The notes beneath the pieces are model-generated. The model saw only the letters and a list, made by a program, of their open reading frames with translations. It was not told the origin of the DNA and did no database searches. 64,000 nucleotides of DNA from Apoda limacodes (Eukaryota > Arthropoda > Insecta > Lepidoptera > Limacodidae). Within the stretch, counting starts at the first letter, position 1, and each line of letters begins with the position of its first letter. The position numbers were made by a program, and so were the translations under genes. Where the stretch lies: NCBI GenBank assembly GCA_946406115.1, contig OX291561.1, positions 674,273-738,272 of the forward strand, in the 5' to 3' direction. This document shows positions 45,734 to 56,669 of this stretch, in pieces.

Positions 45734-46168
45734 TCACCTCCTGAAAGTTTCAGGGAGATAAGGTCTCGGTTTGTTACGTGAAACCTCGCAATAAATTTCT
45801 ATGCTGGTGCCTGGGATGAAAACTTTTTCGATCTTGGCAGAGGTTTTCGAGTTCAGTAGTTTTTGTAACTCGAGGTCAAGGCCTTGTGCCTTGGCTTGTT
45901 CCTGGAAATCGATGTTCGACGCGTTGATGCTGTCTATTTCGACCCTGGAAAGGCTGTCTGCTGGAAGATTGTTCTCAGCGCTAATGTGGCGGATATCTGT
46001 TGGGAATTCACTTATATACATGAGTTGTCTTGTCCGTCTAGGTGAGTCCTTATCACTTTTTTTTTGCTCCATATTCAGCACGGCGCCTAAACACGTGCCT
46101 GACGCGTCGGCCATGATCGTTAGCTTCGCGTCCGGTGTCGGGTAGCTTAGCGTCGCAGCGTTTTCCAA
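45734..46168 (-). pseudogene. gypsy RNase H with internal deletion
   Basis: Opens with DAKLTIMADASGTCLGAVLN, the start of the RNase H fold, with an aspartate in MADAS. It jumps directly to QKKSDKDSPRRTRQLMYISEF and DIRHISAENNLPADSLSR, the C-terminal connection. The stretch that normally carries the glutamate and second aspartate (about 50 residues) is missing without loss of frame. The rest leads into the integrase N-terminus. Confidence 0.85.
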
Positions 46169-46191
46169 TTGTACTTTGCACTTGGCGAATG

Positions 46192-47163
46192 CTATCTCGG
46201 CCTCTGGCGTCCATGCAATGGGTGTGCGGTCTCGCTTCCTGGATTAGTGCAAGTACCTATTGAGTGGAGCTTGGATTTCCGCTGCTTTGGGAATATGGGC
46301 TCTATAAAAATTAGTTTTTCTACATTTTGAGGTTTTGGAAACTCGTTAATAGCCTTAGCTTTAAGGTGTTTTTCGTGAGACGCGTGGTATTCTGATGCAA
46401 TTAGAATATCGTCGCCATAGCAGAACAAAAAATCTGTGCTGGATTGACTTCCCCATTTTGGTTGGGCACTTGAATGTTACGGAGCACGGTGTCGTTCATG
46501 AAACGCTGAAAGGTTTGGCTGGCGTTTTTCATGCCAAAATTTCGGCGGGAAAAAGAATAAAGTGACCATGGTGTCGTGATACATGTTTTTTCGATGTCTG
46601 ACGGAAAGATCCTAATATTATGGTAGGCCCTATTTAAATCAATTTTGGTGAAAATTTTCTTGCCAGACAACAAACATGTATTTGAAATCGTAACCGTGGT
46701 ATGGGATACCGGTCGCGTTCAGCGCGCGATAGTCGCCACAAGGTCGAAGTCCACCGTCTTTTTTGGGAACAATTTGTAGAGGGCTGGCCCACTGGCTGGT
46801 TGCTGATTCGCAAATTCCCATTTCCTGCATGATTCTAAATTCCTCTTTTACTTTTTTATACCTATCGGGAGGAAGTGGCCTCGGGCGGACAAATACTGGT
46901 GGGCCAGTAGTCTCGATGTGATGGAAAACATCGTGAGGCGGAATCTCCTTAAATGACATCGGTGTGGTGATGTCTGGGAATTGCGTGAGTAGCTCATGGT
47001 AGGGGTTACGCTTATCGATAGTGTTCAAAGATGCGGTGTCGCATCTCACAAGCGGACAGCGAATGTTTAAGTCTGTGACACTATCAATTAACCTACGCTT
47101 ACTTAAGTCTACTAATAATTTATTTTTACTGAGGAAGTCAGCCCTAAGGATGGGCTGCTTCAC
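46192..47163 (-). pseudogene. gypsy reverse transcriptase, broken
   Basis: Upstream part (47163-46639): linker, FVRPRPLPPDRYKKVKEEF, SQWASPLQIVPKKDGGLRPCGDYRALN, then frame loss. Middle part (46673-46401): KKIFTKIDLNRAYHNIRIF (first catalytic aspartate) and FGMKNASQTFQRFMND. Last part (46428-46192): FCYGDDILIASE, where the usual YxDD has glycine at x, then HEKHL, after which the thumb is largely missing. Two frameshifts and a deletion. Confidence 0.87.
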
Positions 47164-47237
47164 ATCCGCGATGACAAAATTCCAAGTGAATGGTCTGCGG
47201 AGACTTAAATTAAAAGTTATTTACTTCGTGCCATAAG

Positions 47238-47432
47238 TTATATTTCACTGCCGTTGGCGGCGTAAAGTTTGTACAGGCTGGGCCTTATGTCGTTGCACAC
47301 TAACCTGTACCTTCTGGGTAAGACTGAGATACACGACCCAGTGTCGACGAGGTACCTCAGTCCTGACTCCACGTCTCGAACTGTCAGGCGGCTGTTCATT
47401 GGGGACGTGCAGTCATCCGCCGTAGACTGCAC
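47238..47432 (-). pseudogene. gypsy aspartic protease segment
   Basis: RYLVDTGSCISVLP contains the catalytic DTG triad and the following strand, and YAANGSEI is the flap region. Aspartic proteases process Gag-Pol. The downstream half is disrupted before 47163. Confidence 0.8.
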
Positions 47433-47626
47433 GGCTGCTAGTTTCCCGGAAGCTGCCTACGCGCCTCGGCTGCAGCTGCTGGCTGCTCCGGGCGGTGCTG
47501 GTTCGCCCAGTTGCACGGCTGGCGGCAATAGCGTGCGTCAGTGCCGTACCTGTGGTGTATGAAGCACAGGCCGTTGTGGTTTTGCTGCTCTCGGTCCCTC
47601 GAGTGGCTGCTACCTCTTCTCGGTTG
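47420..47626 (-). pseudogene. gag C-terminal zinc motif behind a stop codon
   Basis: In the same frame as the gag ORF but after its TGA (47629-47627), the sequence encodes a zinc motif C-X2-H-X9-C-X3-C (LCFIHHRYGTDARYCRQPC, about 47569-47510). The CHCC spacing is the form reported for CsRn1-type gypsy elements rather than the common CCHC knuckle. Confidence 0.75.
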
Positions 47627-48310
47627 TCAATCTTGTCGCCTAGGTTGCTGTCTTCCTCTGGAGCTTGATCTCGACCTGCTGTTCTGCTCAAGTTTTTTTA
47701 GTCTTGCGCTGATTTTGTTTAGCTCTGACCAGATTGCAGTGGTATCTCGCGCGGCACTGCTGGGTGTACTTGCAGGCGTTCTGATTTCCGCAATTTCTGC
47801 CGAGCTGGTTGCCTCTACAATCTTATCGGCCACCGTTGCCAGTTGGTTTAGGTCTTTATCTTCCATGACTGCGAGTACTCCTGGTGTTGCTTTTGGCAGG
47901 TGATTTTGCCACAGTACCTTCAACGTGCTGTCGTTGATATTATCCCGCGCTAGATCCTTCATATAGCGCAGCAATTGTGAAAGCTTGCGGTCTCCTAAAT
48001 CCATCTCTCCGATTAGTTTCTGGATTTTTCTGCTTTCTGACTCTTCGTAAATTTCAAGGAGTTTATTTTTTATTGTCCGGTACTTCTGTGCTTCTGGCGG
48101 GTTTGCAAGAATGTCGACTATTTGGCCTTTTTTCTTTCCAAATTTGGACACTATGACGTTGTACTTTGTTTCGTCTGACACCTTTTGAGGGTTTAGAATT
48201 GCCTCTAATTGTATGAACCAGACCCTTGGTTGGTCTGCCCAGAAGTCGGGGATTCTTGAGGTTACTGATATCTGTGCCATGTCCATTTTTGAGTCTTCTT
48301 GGCTTGTCAT
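47627..48310 (-). CDS. gypsy Gag (227 aa, early stop)
   Basis: Gag packages the element RNA into virus-like particles. The frame starts at ATG 48310, about 290 bp after the primer site, and has the helical capsid-type core. PDFWADQPRVWFIQLEAI (about residues 21-38) is followed by KYNVIVSKFGKK, KYRTIKNKLLEIYEESES and ELNKISARLKKLEQ, ending in a basic serine/arginine tail (SRSRSSSRGRQQPRRQ). A TGA then ends the frame immediately before the zinc motif, so the stop is probably a nonsense mutation or a readthrough site. Confidence 0.9.
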   Translation of the reverse strand: MTSQEDSKMDMAQISVTSRIPDFWADQPRVWFIQLEAILNPQKVSDETKYNVIVSKFGKKKGQIVDILANPPEAQKYRTIKNKLLEIYEESESRKIQKLIGEMDLGDRKLSQLLRYMKDLARDNINDSTLKVLWQNHLPKATPGVLAVMEDKDLNQLATVADKIVEATSSAEIAEIRTPASTPSSAARDTTAIWSELNKISARLKKLEQNSRSRSSSRGRQQPRRQD

Positions 48311-48597
48311 ATTATTTCACTTCGCGTGGTAAAACTCGCGTCGGTGAGATAAACGAGCGAAAATGTCCAAGGAGTTACTTAGTAGCACACGCAATAAGCG
48401 TGGAGAAAAAAATTTGTAAAGAGAGTTGTAAAAAAAAAACTTGTAAAAGTTTGGGAACCTAGGTAGTAGTCCTGATATTAAGTGCACCGCTGTGTGCGTT
48501 GTCCGTAGAAAATTTTAGTTTTTGTCAAGCCAGTTAGAATTTTCCGACGATTTTCTTCTGACTCCAATTTTGAGGTTGCCCCTATTTTGTTCTATAG

Positions 48598-48609
48598 TAG
48601 GGGTCACCA
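48598..48609 (-). promoter_or_regulatory. tRNA primer binding site
   Basis: On the minus strand TGGTGACCCC starts one base after the 5' LTR. It is complementary to a tRNA 3' end of the form GGGGTCA-CCA, which fits tRNA-Trp. Confidence 0.82.
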
Positions 48610-48610
48610 A

Positions 48611-48894
48611 TTTAGCTACTTGTTGTATGTGGTCGTATTGGGGAATACCTATGTAGTGTAGCTAAGGTGGTGTGACTTGACGAAGGCAATTACATGAAAA
48701 GGTTCACTTGAAACAATTGGATTTATTATGCTATAGGCAAAACGTAAAGTTAGGTTACAAATTTAGCTTAGAGCTAGGAACCTAGTACCCAGTACGGATG
48801 CGCGGCAGTGACTGGCGTCACGGGTTAGCGGTCTTGGCGAGGTGTGGGACTTAGTGCTATGACACCACAATTGCTTGTATAGCGATGTCGCTAT
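48611..48894 (-). repeat. gypsy 5' LTR
   Basis: Pairs with 43236-43520; about nine substitutions and one single-base indel by eye. Followed outward by GACT, the target duplication. Confidence 0.93.
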
Positions 48895-48898
48895 GACT

Positions 48899-49719
48899 AA
48901 AGGATTTGGTGAAAAGAAAAAATCTCCTAAATAATGATGCGGGTGCGTGTCCAACCACTGGCTGCCCCCTCCTGGGGATACCGTAAAGGTTTAAAGATAA
49001 AAAAATAACTCAAACAAAATAATGGAAAAGACTTATGGTTGTGATTATACTTTAATTTGTTATTAATTATTATTAATTTGTTATTATTTTAGATAATGAA
49101 TGACGATTTAGTCATATGAAAGCTAAGGAAGCTGTTACTAAAGTAAAGCTATACTACATAAACATATTTTACCATGTTATAAATAATGCCAAGTAGGAAA
49201 AAGTGTAATCGCAAACAAAAATGAATATTTTAGTAAAAAAATATAAGAGGTGGCTGATATTTGGAACAGTTCCGGTACCAAAGTTCAGCCACCCCGGCTG
49301 ATATATGGCACTCCATACAAACAAATGAACCAAACGTCAGCCCTCTATTAAATTCTAAGTCCAGGGGAAAATTTACTTAATTTTTTTTATTAAATGTGTG
49401 AAATATTCACACTTGTTCCCTTAGATTATAAAAACATACCTAAGCATCAAAGTATGTGAAAAATCGCTTACTAAGTGTCCAGCAGAATCACGCGTTTTTG
49501 TTGAAATTTGCATGTATTGGCACAACCATCAGTGAAATGGAGATTGAAAGAACCCTAACGAAGGGATAGGCATAATTGGCAGATTACGTCGTAAACATAT
49601 ATTCTTTTAAAAAATAGACCATACTTGAAGATAGGGCATGTTACTTCTTATTTATCACAGAAAAAAGGACACCCGGCTGATATTTGGGGGAAGGCTGGTC
49701 ATAGGAGCATTCACCCTAC
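48899..49719. mobile_element. right part of the inverted-repeat DNA element
   Basis: Contains GGCTGATATTTGG (49251), CCGGCTGATATATGG (49292), AACGTCAGCC (49332) and GGCTGATATTTGGGGG (49675), then CATTCACCCTA at the end. These are inverted counterparts of the motifs at 42657-42920. The interior is AT-rich without coding frames. Confidence 0.55.
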
Positions 49720-50267
49720 ATCTTGCTTCTCGACACTAAATTGAGGAGCTTATTGTGAAGTCTCAAGGACTTTAGAGTCAAGAAATCTCTTGAAAAGTAC
49801 TTTCATACATTTAACTTCCGAATTCACGAGACCTAGGTACTCGAGACCTTTCGCAATAAGCTCCAAGGTCCTGAGAGCTGAGATGTACGTCCATATATTT
49901 TGCCCACGAGGGCTACTCACAGACTATTTTGGAATATGCGTCTTCAGCCCGATCTTAGTTTTTTGCCAACAACAGAGCTATGCGTCTGTTTATGTATATA
50001 ACGAAGTCAAGGTCTCAATTGAGATTATTTGCCTAGCTACAAAAATGATGAACTCGTGACATAAGACTCAAGTTTGATAGATCTGTGCAGGTGTGCAAGT
50101 AGGTAGTATGTACGAAGTTTATAATGAAATAAAGCAAAATGCACAAAGTTGATATCGTATTCGCATCTTGCGTTTCGCAGTCGCATTGAATGTTTGCTTT
50201 AAAAATGTGTCCGAGTAAAAAAAAGAAGTAAGAAACCTAATTATTACTATTTTCGCTTTATAATTTA
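49720..50267. other. unassigned
   Basis: Nothing recognised. The open stretch 49790-50059 has no domain. Confidence 0.4.
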
Positions 50268-50365
50268 CTAGCTGGCCCGGCAGAAGTTGTTCTGCCCTTA
50301 AAGTTGATGCGCTTTAGCGCCATCTGTTACATCAAACGGGTATCTATTACCCACGGCTACACCCT
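50268..50365 (+). mobile_element. RTE-derived short repeat scrap
   Basis: ACTAGCTGGCCCGGCAGAAG and GCGCCATCTGTTAC, as in the units at 23651 and (inverted) 33700-33776. Confidence 0.55.
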
Positions 50366-53300
50366 CGCGTATTATTCTTTTAAATACTTACCCGATCCGG
50401 ACTTGTTAATGTCAATAAACTGACTTACTCCGTTATCTGTTAGAAATGTATGGAACTCTTAGCCAGCGCACGCCATGTGCAGCTCGATTTTTCCGACAAC
50501 TTGAATAATTATCGTCATATTTCAACAAATGAATACAAAACAATATTAAACTTTATATATAAACCATCCTTTTGAATCTTTTTATCTATTGCCGTTGCGT
50601 ATAATCGAGTTACAATTCGATTTACCCCGTTTCATTATTGATTTCTTAAAATATTATAGGTACGTATTCTTTAACTTTGCACTAGACACACTAAGCGGGA
50701 GCCGGGGAACTACCGTTATGTTTTTTATTTATTCATTTACTTTACATTCTGACCACTGACAGAGGAAGGAACATGATAACATGGTTTGCCGTTATGGTTG
50801 GGCTTTGTTTCGTTTATAATTAATAAAACTATTGAAGATGACAAGTATCTATTTAATTGCAATGTGCATTGTTTGTACAGTGTTTTTTGGGCTTGTAATT
50901 GACATTAATATGAAGAAAAACGAACAGACAAAACAACTCTCCCCGTTTTAATTTAGAAATTCACTCAGAAATATTTAAAAAATGAATAAACACATTATAA
51001 ATAATAATTTCGTATTTTTATTTGAAAGTTTTGTATGGATTTCGTATCGAAGTTTTAAACTTATTCCATGTACGCCCTTTAAGGCCATGTTCTGGGGAGA
51101 AATGAAAAAGCGACAAATTTACAGATATGTACATCTTTTCTACTTCATGAAAGTAGTTTATTCCAAACATTCGCGTCGTGTAGTCGTGTGCCGATGCACA
51201 AGTAGGATACCAGCAAAGTTGCAAGTATGATGGGTCGCCCGTCGCGTCGTGGGGCGCGGGCCCAAACTTATTTGAACGACTCCGAGCCAAGGCAGCCAAT
51301 TCTCACGCGATTAAATTGATCACGAATTCGTAATAAAGTACGAATTTAAGCTTTTCTCGAACGAAAATGTGGTTTAGCAATTCTGGTAATGTCGAATCCG
51401 ACATTTCTCGAACGCAAGCCGCTCGAACTGCTTCGAGTGGTCGGGACCGTTCGAGACTACATCTCGCATTCGAATCATGATAAATTAAGTTCAAAATGAT
51501 TGGGTTCTAAACATTAATTCTACTCTTAGCGTAAACTATACGTTCTAAAATCTTAATTAAATGTCTAAAATGGGCTGCACTGTACTTTATCAGCTTTTTT
51601 TTTTTTGACTTCATATTTTTTTTGGGGATAGAACTTACTGTCATTAATCTATCTACAAAGTTTTATCTTGCGGAACTTCATAGTTTTCGAGAAATAAAAT
51701 ATCGAAAATTCAGTGTCGTAGGATAACTTTGCTTTTACCTCACATAATAAAAGAACAACGAAACTAATAGTGCATACAAGAATACCGCGTTTACATAATT
51801 TATAATTTTTTTTGTAATATCTTTAAACATTACATGGTAATAATAGCCATAAATGTAATATTTCACTAATTTAGATAATACTATATTATTATGTATGCAC
51901 ATTGCACATATATAAATATTTCGTTCATTTCATATCTTTTTTTTTTTTTTCGTGGATAGAACATGGATAAAAGTATTTTGATCAAAAATGCTTGAATGGA
52001 CTACTATATTAATCGAATTTTGTTTTTATTATATAGTTATAATATAAACTTTTAAAACCAGAAAATAAGAGAGCTTTTTTTCATTATGTATAATCAAAAC
52101 TTAACAACAACAATTTCTGAGCGTTTAGTCAACCGTAGTACTTATTTAGTGTAGTCAGGGCGACCCATTATCATTCATCGTAAATTTAAACAATCGATTA
52201 TTAGTCTGTATTTCAAATCTTGTTTTAATTTTTACATTTCAATAAATAAATTGTGTTCACCTTGGTTTTTTGGTAGAAATGAATTTTCGATGATTCTAAG
52301 GAATTACTCAAAAGACTTGTATCCATTGTCAACAATATAAAAAAAAAATAGTTTAGTATTTTTTTTTATTTATTACTGTATGGTTTTGTTTCTTACGCAG
52401 TATTTGTTTCCTCTATGGTTTTGTTTGATTTTAATTTATTTAGAAACAACTTTGTTCATTTTACTTATTTTTTGGAATTTATGTGTTTGTTTTAGATTAT
52501 AAACACGTAGGAAGTGTTAAACTGTTTGTAAAAAAGCTACTACTATGTAAAATTTAGTAGTAAGTGATACAAAAACTTTAAATTATAAAAGTTATTTTTC
52601 CATCAGTATTTGTTTATAATTTTTTTAACAAAAATCGCTAATTTTTCGTTTTTTGCGCTTTTCCTAACTCAAGTGACGTAAAAACAATACAATGAGTATG
52701 TTTTTTCCTGTCCCAAAAAAATATTACTATTTAAAGTCAATGCCTTTTAATGTACAGTGCTTCCTAGGCGTTTTTAAAAACCCTCTACAACTGTGCAACG
52801 GAACGTACCTCATAGCCTAACCGGTTTACAATGGCAACATTCCACCGCTTCGAACGACATTTTGTTCGAAGGTTGTTTCGATTGATAGTGAGAAAACAGC
52901 AAACGCGAAAATGATGTCGACGATCGAAATTTTACAGTCGAGATAGTGCCTTCCTGATAATCTTTAATACGAGATTATCTCAGATGAAGTGCGAATAAGT
53001 TCCAGTTCGTTTTATAACGGAATGCACTTAGATCAAATCTAACAATTGCAGATTCAAATTCTGGACTGACGTCAAAAAAGCAGCAGCTGCAATAGAAGCA
53101 TACAAAGTGTGGAGTTTGATCGCTTGTTGCTAACAGCAGTATAAAACGTCTGACCCGTATTTGGTAACATACCATACGGCATTCATGGTCTTTTGAACTC
53201 GTGAAAATTATTTTCATATCTATGGAGAGCTACGCTTAAAAGCTTTTTTCTCAATTTCAAGAAAAAGTGTATAAACCATACACATTCTCTTTCACACACA

Positions 53301-53640
53301 CAAGAAGCCTTTCTGTAAATTTTGATGCCAGTCCTCTGTCACTCAGGGGCACTTCGTTTTTTTTATTTTTGACCCCTCAATCTTATTTTGTGGTACAAAA
53401 ACCACTGGGTTTCCACACATTTTAGTGTCGCTAGTGTCGAGAAAGTTCACAGCATTTTAATAAGACATGTGTAGTTTTGGGTAGTTATAGCAAATCCAAT
53501 TCGATAGTGAAAGACAGCAAAAAATTAAACAATAAATCAGTAAAATTTTAAATTAACAGTTAAAAATTAAAAACATGCTATGTCAAATGTCAAGGAATAA
53601 AAATATAAAATTAAAAAATTAAATTAGTTATTTAAAAAAT
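50366..53640. other. unassigned, long AT-rich stretch
   Basis: No element, RNA or gene recognised over about 3.3 kb. TTCTCGAAC/GTTCGA words cluster at 51353-51455 and a TTCGAAC..GTTCGAA palindrome lies at 52847-52870. The open stretches at 50982-51494 and 52975-53217 show no domain. Confidence 0.4.
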
Positions 53641-53705
53641 TTTTTAACTTGCGTCCAAAAAATCTCCCTTTTAAATTCCTCAATCGAACATATAATCAAA
53701 TCAAT

Positions 53706-54319
53706 TTACTGGGCAACTCGATTCAGTGCATGCAATGTTCGAATCATTGGTGACTTTGCGAGCAAATCGGTCCTAGCGCGGGGCACTGCAAACATACGTG
53801 GGCGCAGGCGACGCGATACATATCCGTTAGGCACGCTCAGCCCCATAATGCTCAATATGGCCGGGTTTGACAGCACGCCCCGGAATACTCTCAGTAAATA
53901 AAAAGCGAGGACCCAATCCCTCCTGACCACCAATGTGTTGTAACCGACCATGACTAGAACGAACAGGGTCGGATACATAAGAGGATACATGGGATAGATT
54001 CCATACAGTCGCTGGTACAAAAATCTGCAGTACTTGTTTGGATCCGCTCTAATATTGTAATATATTTCTGCTCACGAAGAGCCCAAATAGCAGAGTTGTA
54101 TTCTAGTTGGTTTCTGATAATAGAGTCGTACAGCGCTGATATCGCCTTTATATTTTTAAACCCTACGGTCCGCCGCAATACAAAACCCTGCCTCTTGTAC
54201 GCTTTTTTACAAATGTTAACTATGTGATTTCTTAATGTCAGATCACCCGCTTTAAGACCTAACCAGACCAGATCACTGAGCATTTCGAGACATTGTGCTG
54301 GAGCTTGTTTTTTTAGCAA
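53706..54319 (-). pseudogene. LINE B ORF2 C-terminal region
   Basis: Two overlapping frames give LSDLVWLGLKAGDLTLRNH, AYKRQGFVLRR, KAISALYDSIIRNQLEYNSA and IWALREQKYI (54319-54055), then after a frameshift RLYGIYPMYPLMYPTLFVL, MVGYNTLVVRRDW, LSVPNGYVSRR and RPRMFAVPRARTDLLAKSP to a stop at 53706. This is the conserved region downstream of the reverse transcriptase in LINEs of this type. The palm domain that should precede it is absent. Confidence 0.82.
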
Positions 54320-54489
54320 TACCCTGCTTCGATCTTACATAATCCCAGAACGTCTTGGGATCTTTGGGTAAATTATTTTAATAGGCTAAATTATTTTAAA
54401 GGATACGTATACCTTTCAGACTTGACGTTTTTTATTCGCTTCAATGGCACACAAACACGAAAAATATTTTGGATGGTATCATAGAAATA

Positions 54490-55020
54490 ACTAATTGCTT
54501 TATGCATGCATATGCATATCATATATCGGGTTCCAATCCGCCCTCAATATCGACGCATATAATAAACTAAAGTCTGCCTTAGCGACATTGTACGTTCGCG
54601 ACATATTACTGAGCGTCGGCGGGCGCGCGGGGGTGGGCGCGGTCGCGGCAGCGGGAACGCGGCGCGAGCTCTGCACGCGGGCAGCAGTGGCGGGTGATGG
54701 ACTTCTACCGGCACCAGCTCCTCGTCCGCCACCGACACCTGTACCTGATCCAACAAGCTGCTTGAACATAACACTAAATCGAGTTGCCTCATATTACAAT
54801 TTGGTACCTTATTCAATTGTCAAAAGTCACAATAAGTCAGCAAATATTCATAATAATTTAGTACATTATTATTACTGGAATACAAATTCAAATCTTCTAT
54901 AATTAATATCCTCTTGTTTACAACACACCAATTTTCTAAAATCCTAAATAAAATCATGTATTTATTTTCCGTACTGTTCGGCAGTATATAAAGAACACAA
55001 CATAACATTAAAAATCTATT
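54490..55020 (-). pseudogene. LINE B endonuclease, second half
   Basis: Resumes immediately after the poly-A of A2: LYILPNSTENKYM, ENWCVVNKRILIIEDLNLYS (the GDxN motif reads EDLN, so the glycine is lost), NYYEYLLTYCDF. After a frameshift come NCNMRQLDLVLCSSSLLDQV, VADEELVPVEVHHPPL and TLVYYMRRY-type linker. GC-rich 54600-54760 has produced misleading open frames on the plus strand. Confidence 0.85.
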
Positions 55021-56669
55021 TTTTTTTTTTTTTTTTTATACCACTAAGGTGGCAAACAAGCTTACGGCCCGCCTGATGGTAAGCGGTCACCGTAGCCTAT
55101 GGACGCTTGCAACACCAGGGGTATCACTTGCGCGTTGCCGACCCTTCAGAAATCTAATAACTTCTTTCTTGAAGAACTCCATACTGTAGTCCTTGCAGAA
55201 AACCTTGGCAGGGAGCTCATTCCACAACTTAAGCGTTCGCGGGAGGAAGTTTCTCTGAAACCGCACTGTACGCGACCATTTAGGTTCTAAAGTGTGAGAA
55301 TGAATTCCCTGCCGATGGCGAGCGGTGCGATGGTAGAAAGTAGCCGTGGGCATCATTTCGAACAATTCCTCAGAACACAACCCATTGTACAAGCGGTAGA
55401 ACACACACAGTGAGGCAAAGTCTCTCCTCAGACTTAAGGGCTCGATACCGCAAGTGAGTTTGGGATCGTCGACAATTCTCACAGCCCGTCGTTGAACCGA
55501 GTCAAAAGGGTCAAGCTGGTATCCGGGTGCACCTGCCCAGAGATGGCAGCAGTACTCCATATGGGGCCGAACTTGCGACTTGTAAAGTAACAACCTTTGC
55601 CCCAACGTGAAGCACTGCTTCGCTCTGTTGAGTACACCAAGTTTTTTGGACGCCAGCTTTACCTTATCTTGTAAATGATCTCGAAACTGAACATCGCTGG
55701 AGATGTCGACACCAAGGATCCCAATGCTCTTGGAGATGGAGAGGGGAGTGTTCTGGAATTGTGGGACCACAGTGAATGGAGTTTTCTTAGCGGTGAACGC
55801 GCACACTTGTGTCTTTGTAGGGTTGAATCGGACCAAGTTTACCCGTCCCCAGTCAGAGACCTGGGACAGTGTGGTCTCGATTTGAGACACAAGTTCTCCG
55901 CGGTTTTCCTCCACAACGGAACGAGGGATGTTTGCACGACCCGTGTAAAAAGTGTCTCCAGTACTGTCATCTGCATAGCAATGTATGTTGTTGATGTCCA
56001 ACATGTCATTGATATGCAGTAGAAACAGCGTAGGAGACAGCACAGAGCCTTGCGGGACACCAGCATTAATGTCCATGCTATCAGAGCAACTACCGTCAAC
56101 TACAGTTCGTATGCGTCTGCCGGACAAAAAGCTAGCCACCCATTTGCACAAACCCTCGGGCACTCCGTAAGATGGCAACTTCGATAGAAGACCGCGGTGC
56201 CAGACCCGATCGAACGCCTTCGCTATGTCCAGGCTACATGCCAATGCCTCCCCCTGACTCTCAATGGCTAGTGCCCATCGGTGTGTGAGATACACTAGAA
56301 GGTCACCAGTCGAGCGACCGTGGCGAAAGCCATATTGACGGTCACTGACCAGATCGTGTACTTCTAGGTATCTTAGAAGCTGTGTGTTGATCACACGCTC
56401 CATCACCTTAGAGAGGAGAGAGGTAATAGCGATAGGCCTGTAATTCGATGGATCTGATCTATCGCCCTTTTTGGGCACCGGGTGCACATTCGCAGTCTTC
56501 CATGTAGACGGAAATTGCCTAGTGTGGTAGGAAAGCGCGAAGAGGCGCGTGAGTACAGGACATAACTCAGGAGCACACTGCTTAAGCACCACTGCTGGTA
56601 TACCGTCTGGCCCACTCGACTTATGAACGTCTAGAGAAAGCAACGCCCGCCTGACCTCCCGCTGCGTTA
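55021..56669 (-). mobile_element. LINE A copy A2, 5'-truncated, inside LINE B
   Basis: The poly-A is at 55021-55037 and the copy covers the whole 3' part of LINE A back to 56669. There similarity to A1 (18797) ends sharply and LINE B sequence begins. It retains the 288 bp that A1 has lost. By eye it differs from A1 at about ten bases over the shared 1.36 kb. Confidence 0.95.

Larger units (their letters stand above)
43236..48894 (-). mobile_element. Ty3/gypsy LTR retrotransposon, complete but mutated
   Basis: A 5.66 kb element on the minus strand with two LTRs of about 284 bp, a GACT target duplication on both sides (43232-43235 and 48895-48898), a tRNA primer site, a polypurine tract, gag, protease, reverse transcriptase, RNase H and integrase in the usual gypsy order, plus a small membrane-protein ORF. 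The LTRs differ by about nine substitutions and one indel by eye (about 3 percent), so insertion is fairly recent. The gag zinc motif (C-X2-H-X9-C-X3-C) and a tRNA-Trp-like primer site point to the CsRn1-type branch. Frameshifts and deletions in pol make it non-autonomous. Confidence 0.92.

Noticed and set aside
51350..52870. heat-shock-element-like TTCTCGAAC/GTTCGAA clusters
   Set aside because: Spacing is irregular and there is no adjacent promoter or gene.
54495..54902. 135-codon plus-strand ORF
   Set aside because: Antisense of the LINE B endonuclease in a GC-rich stretch.
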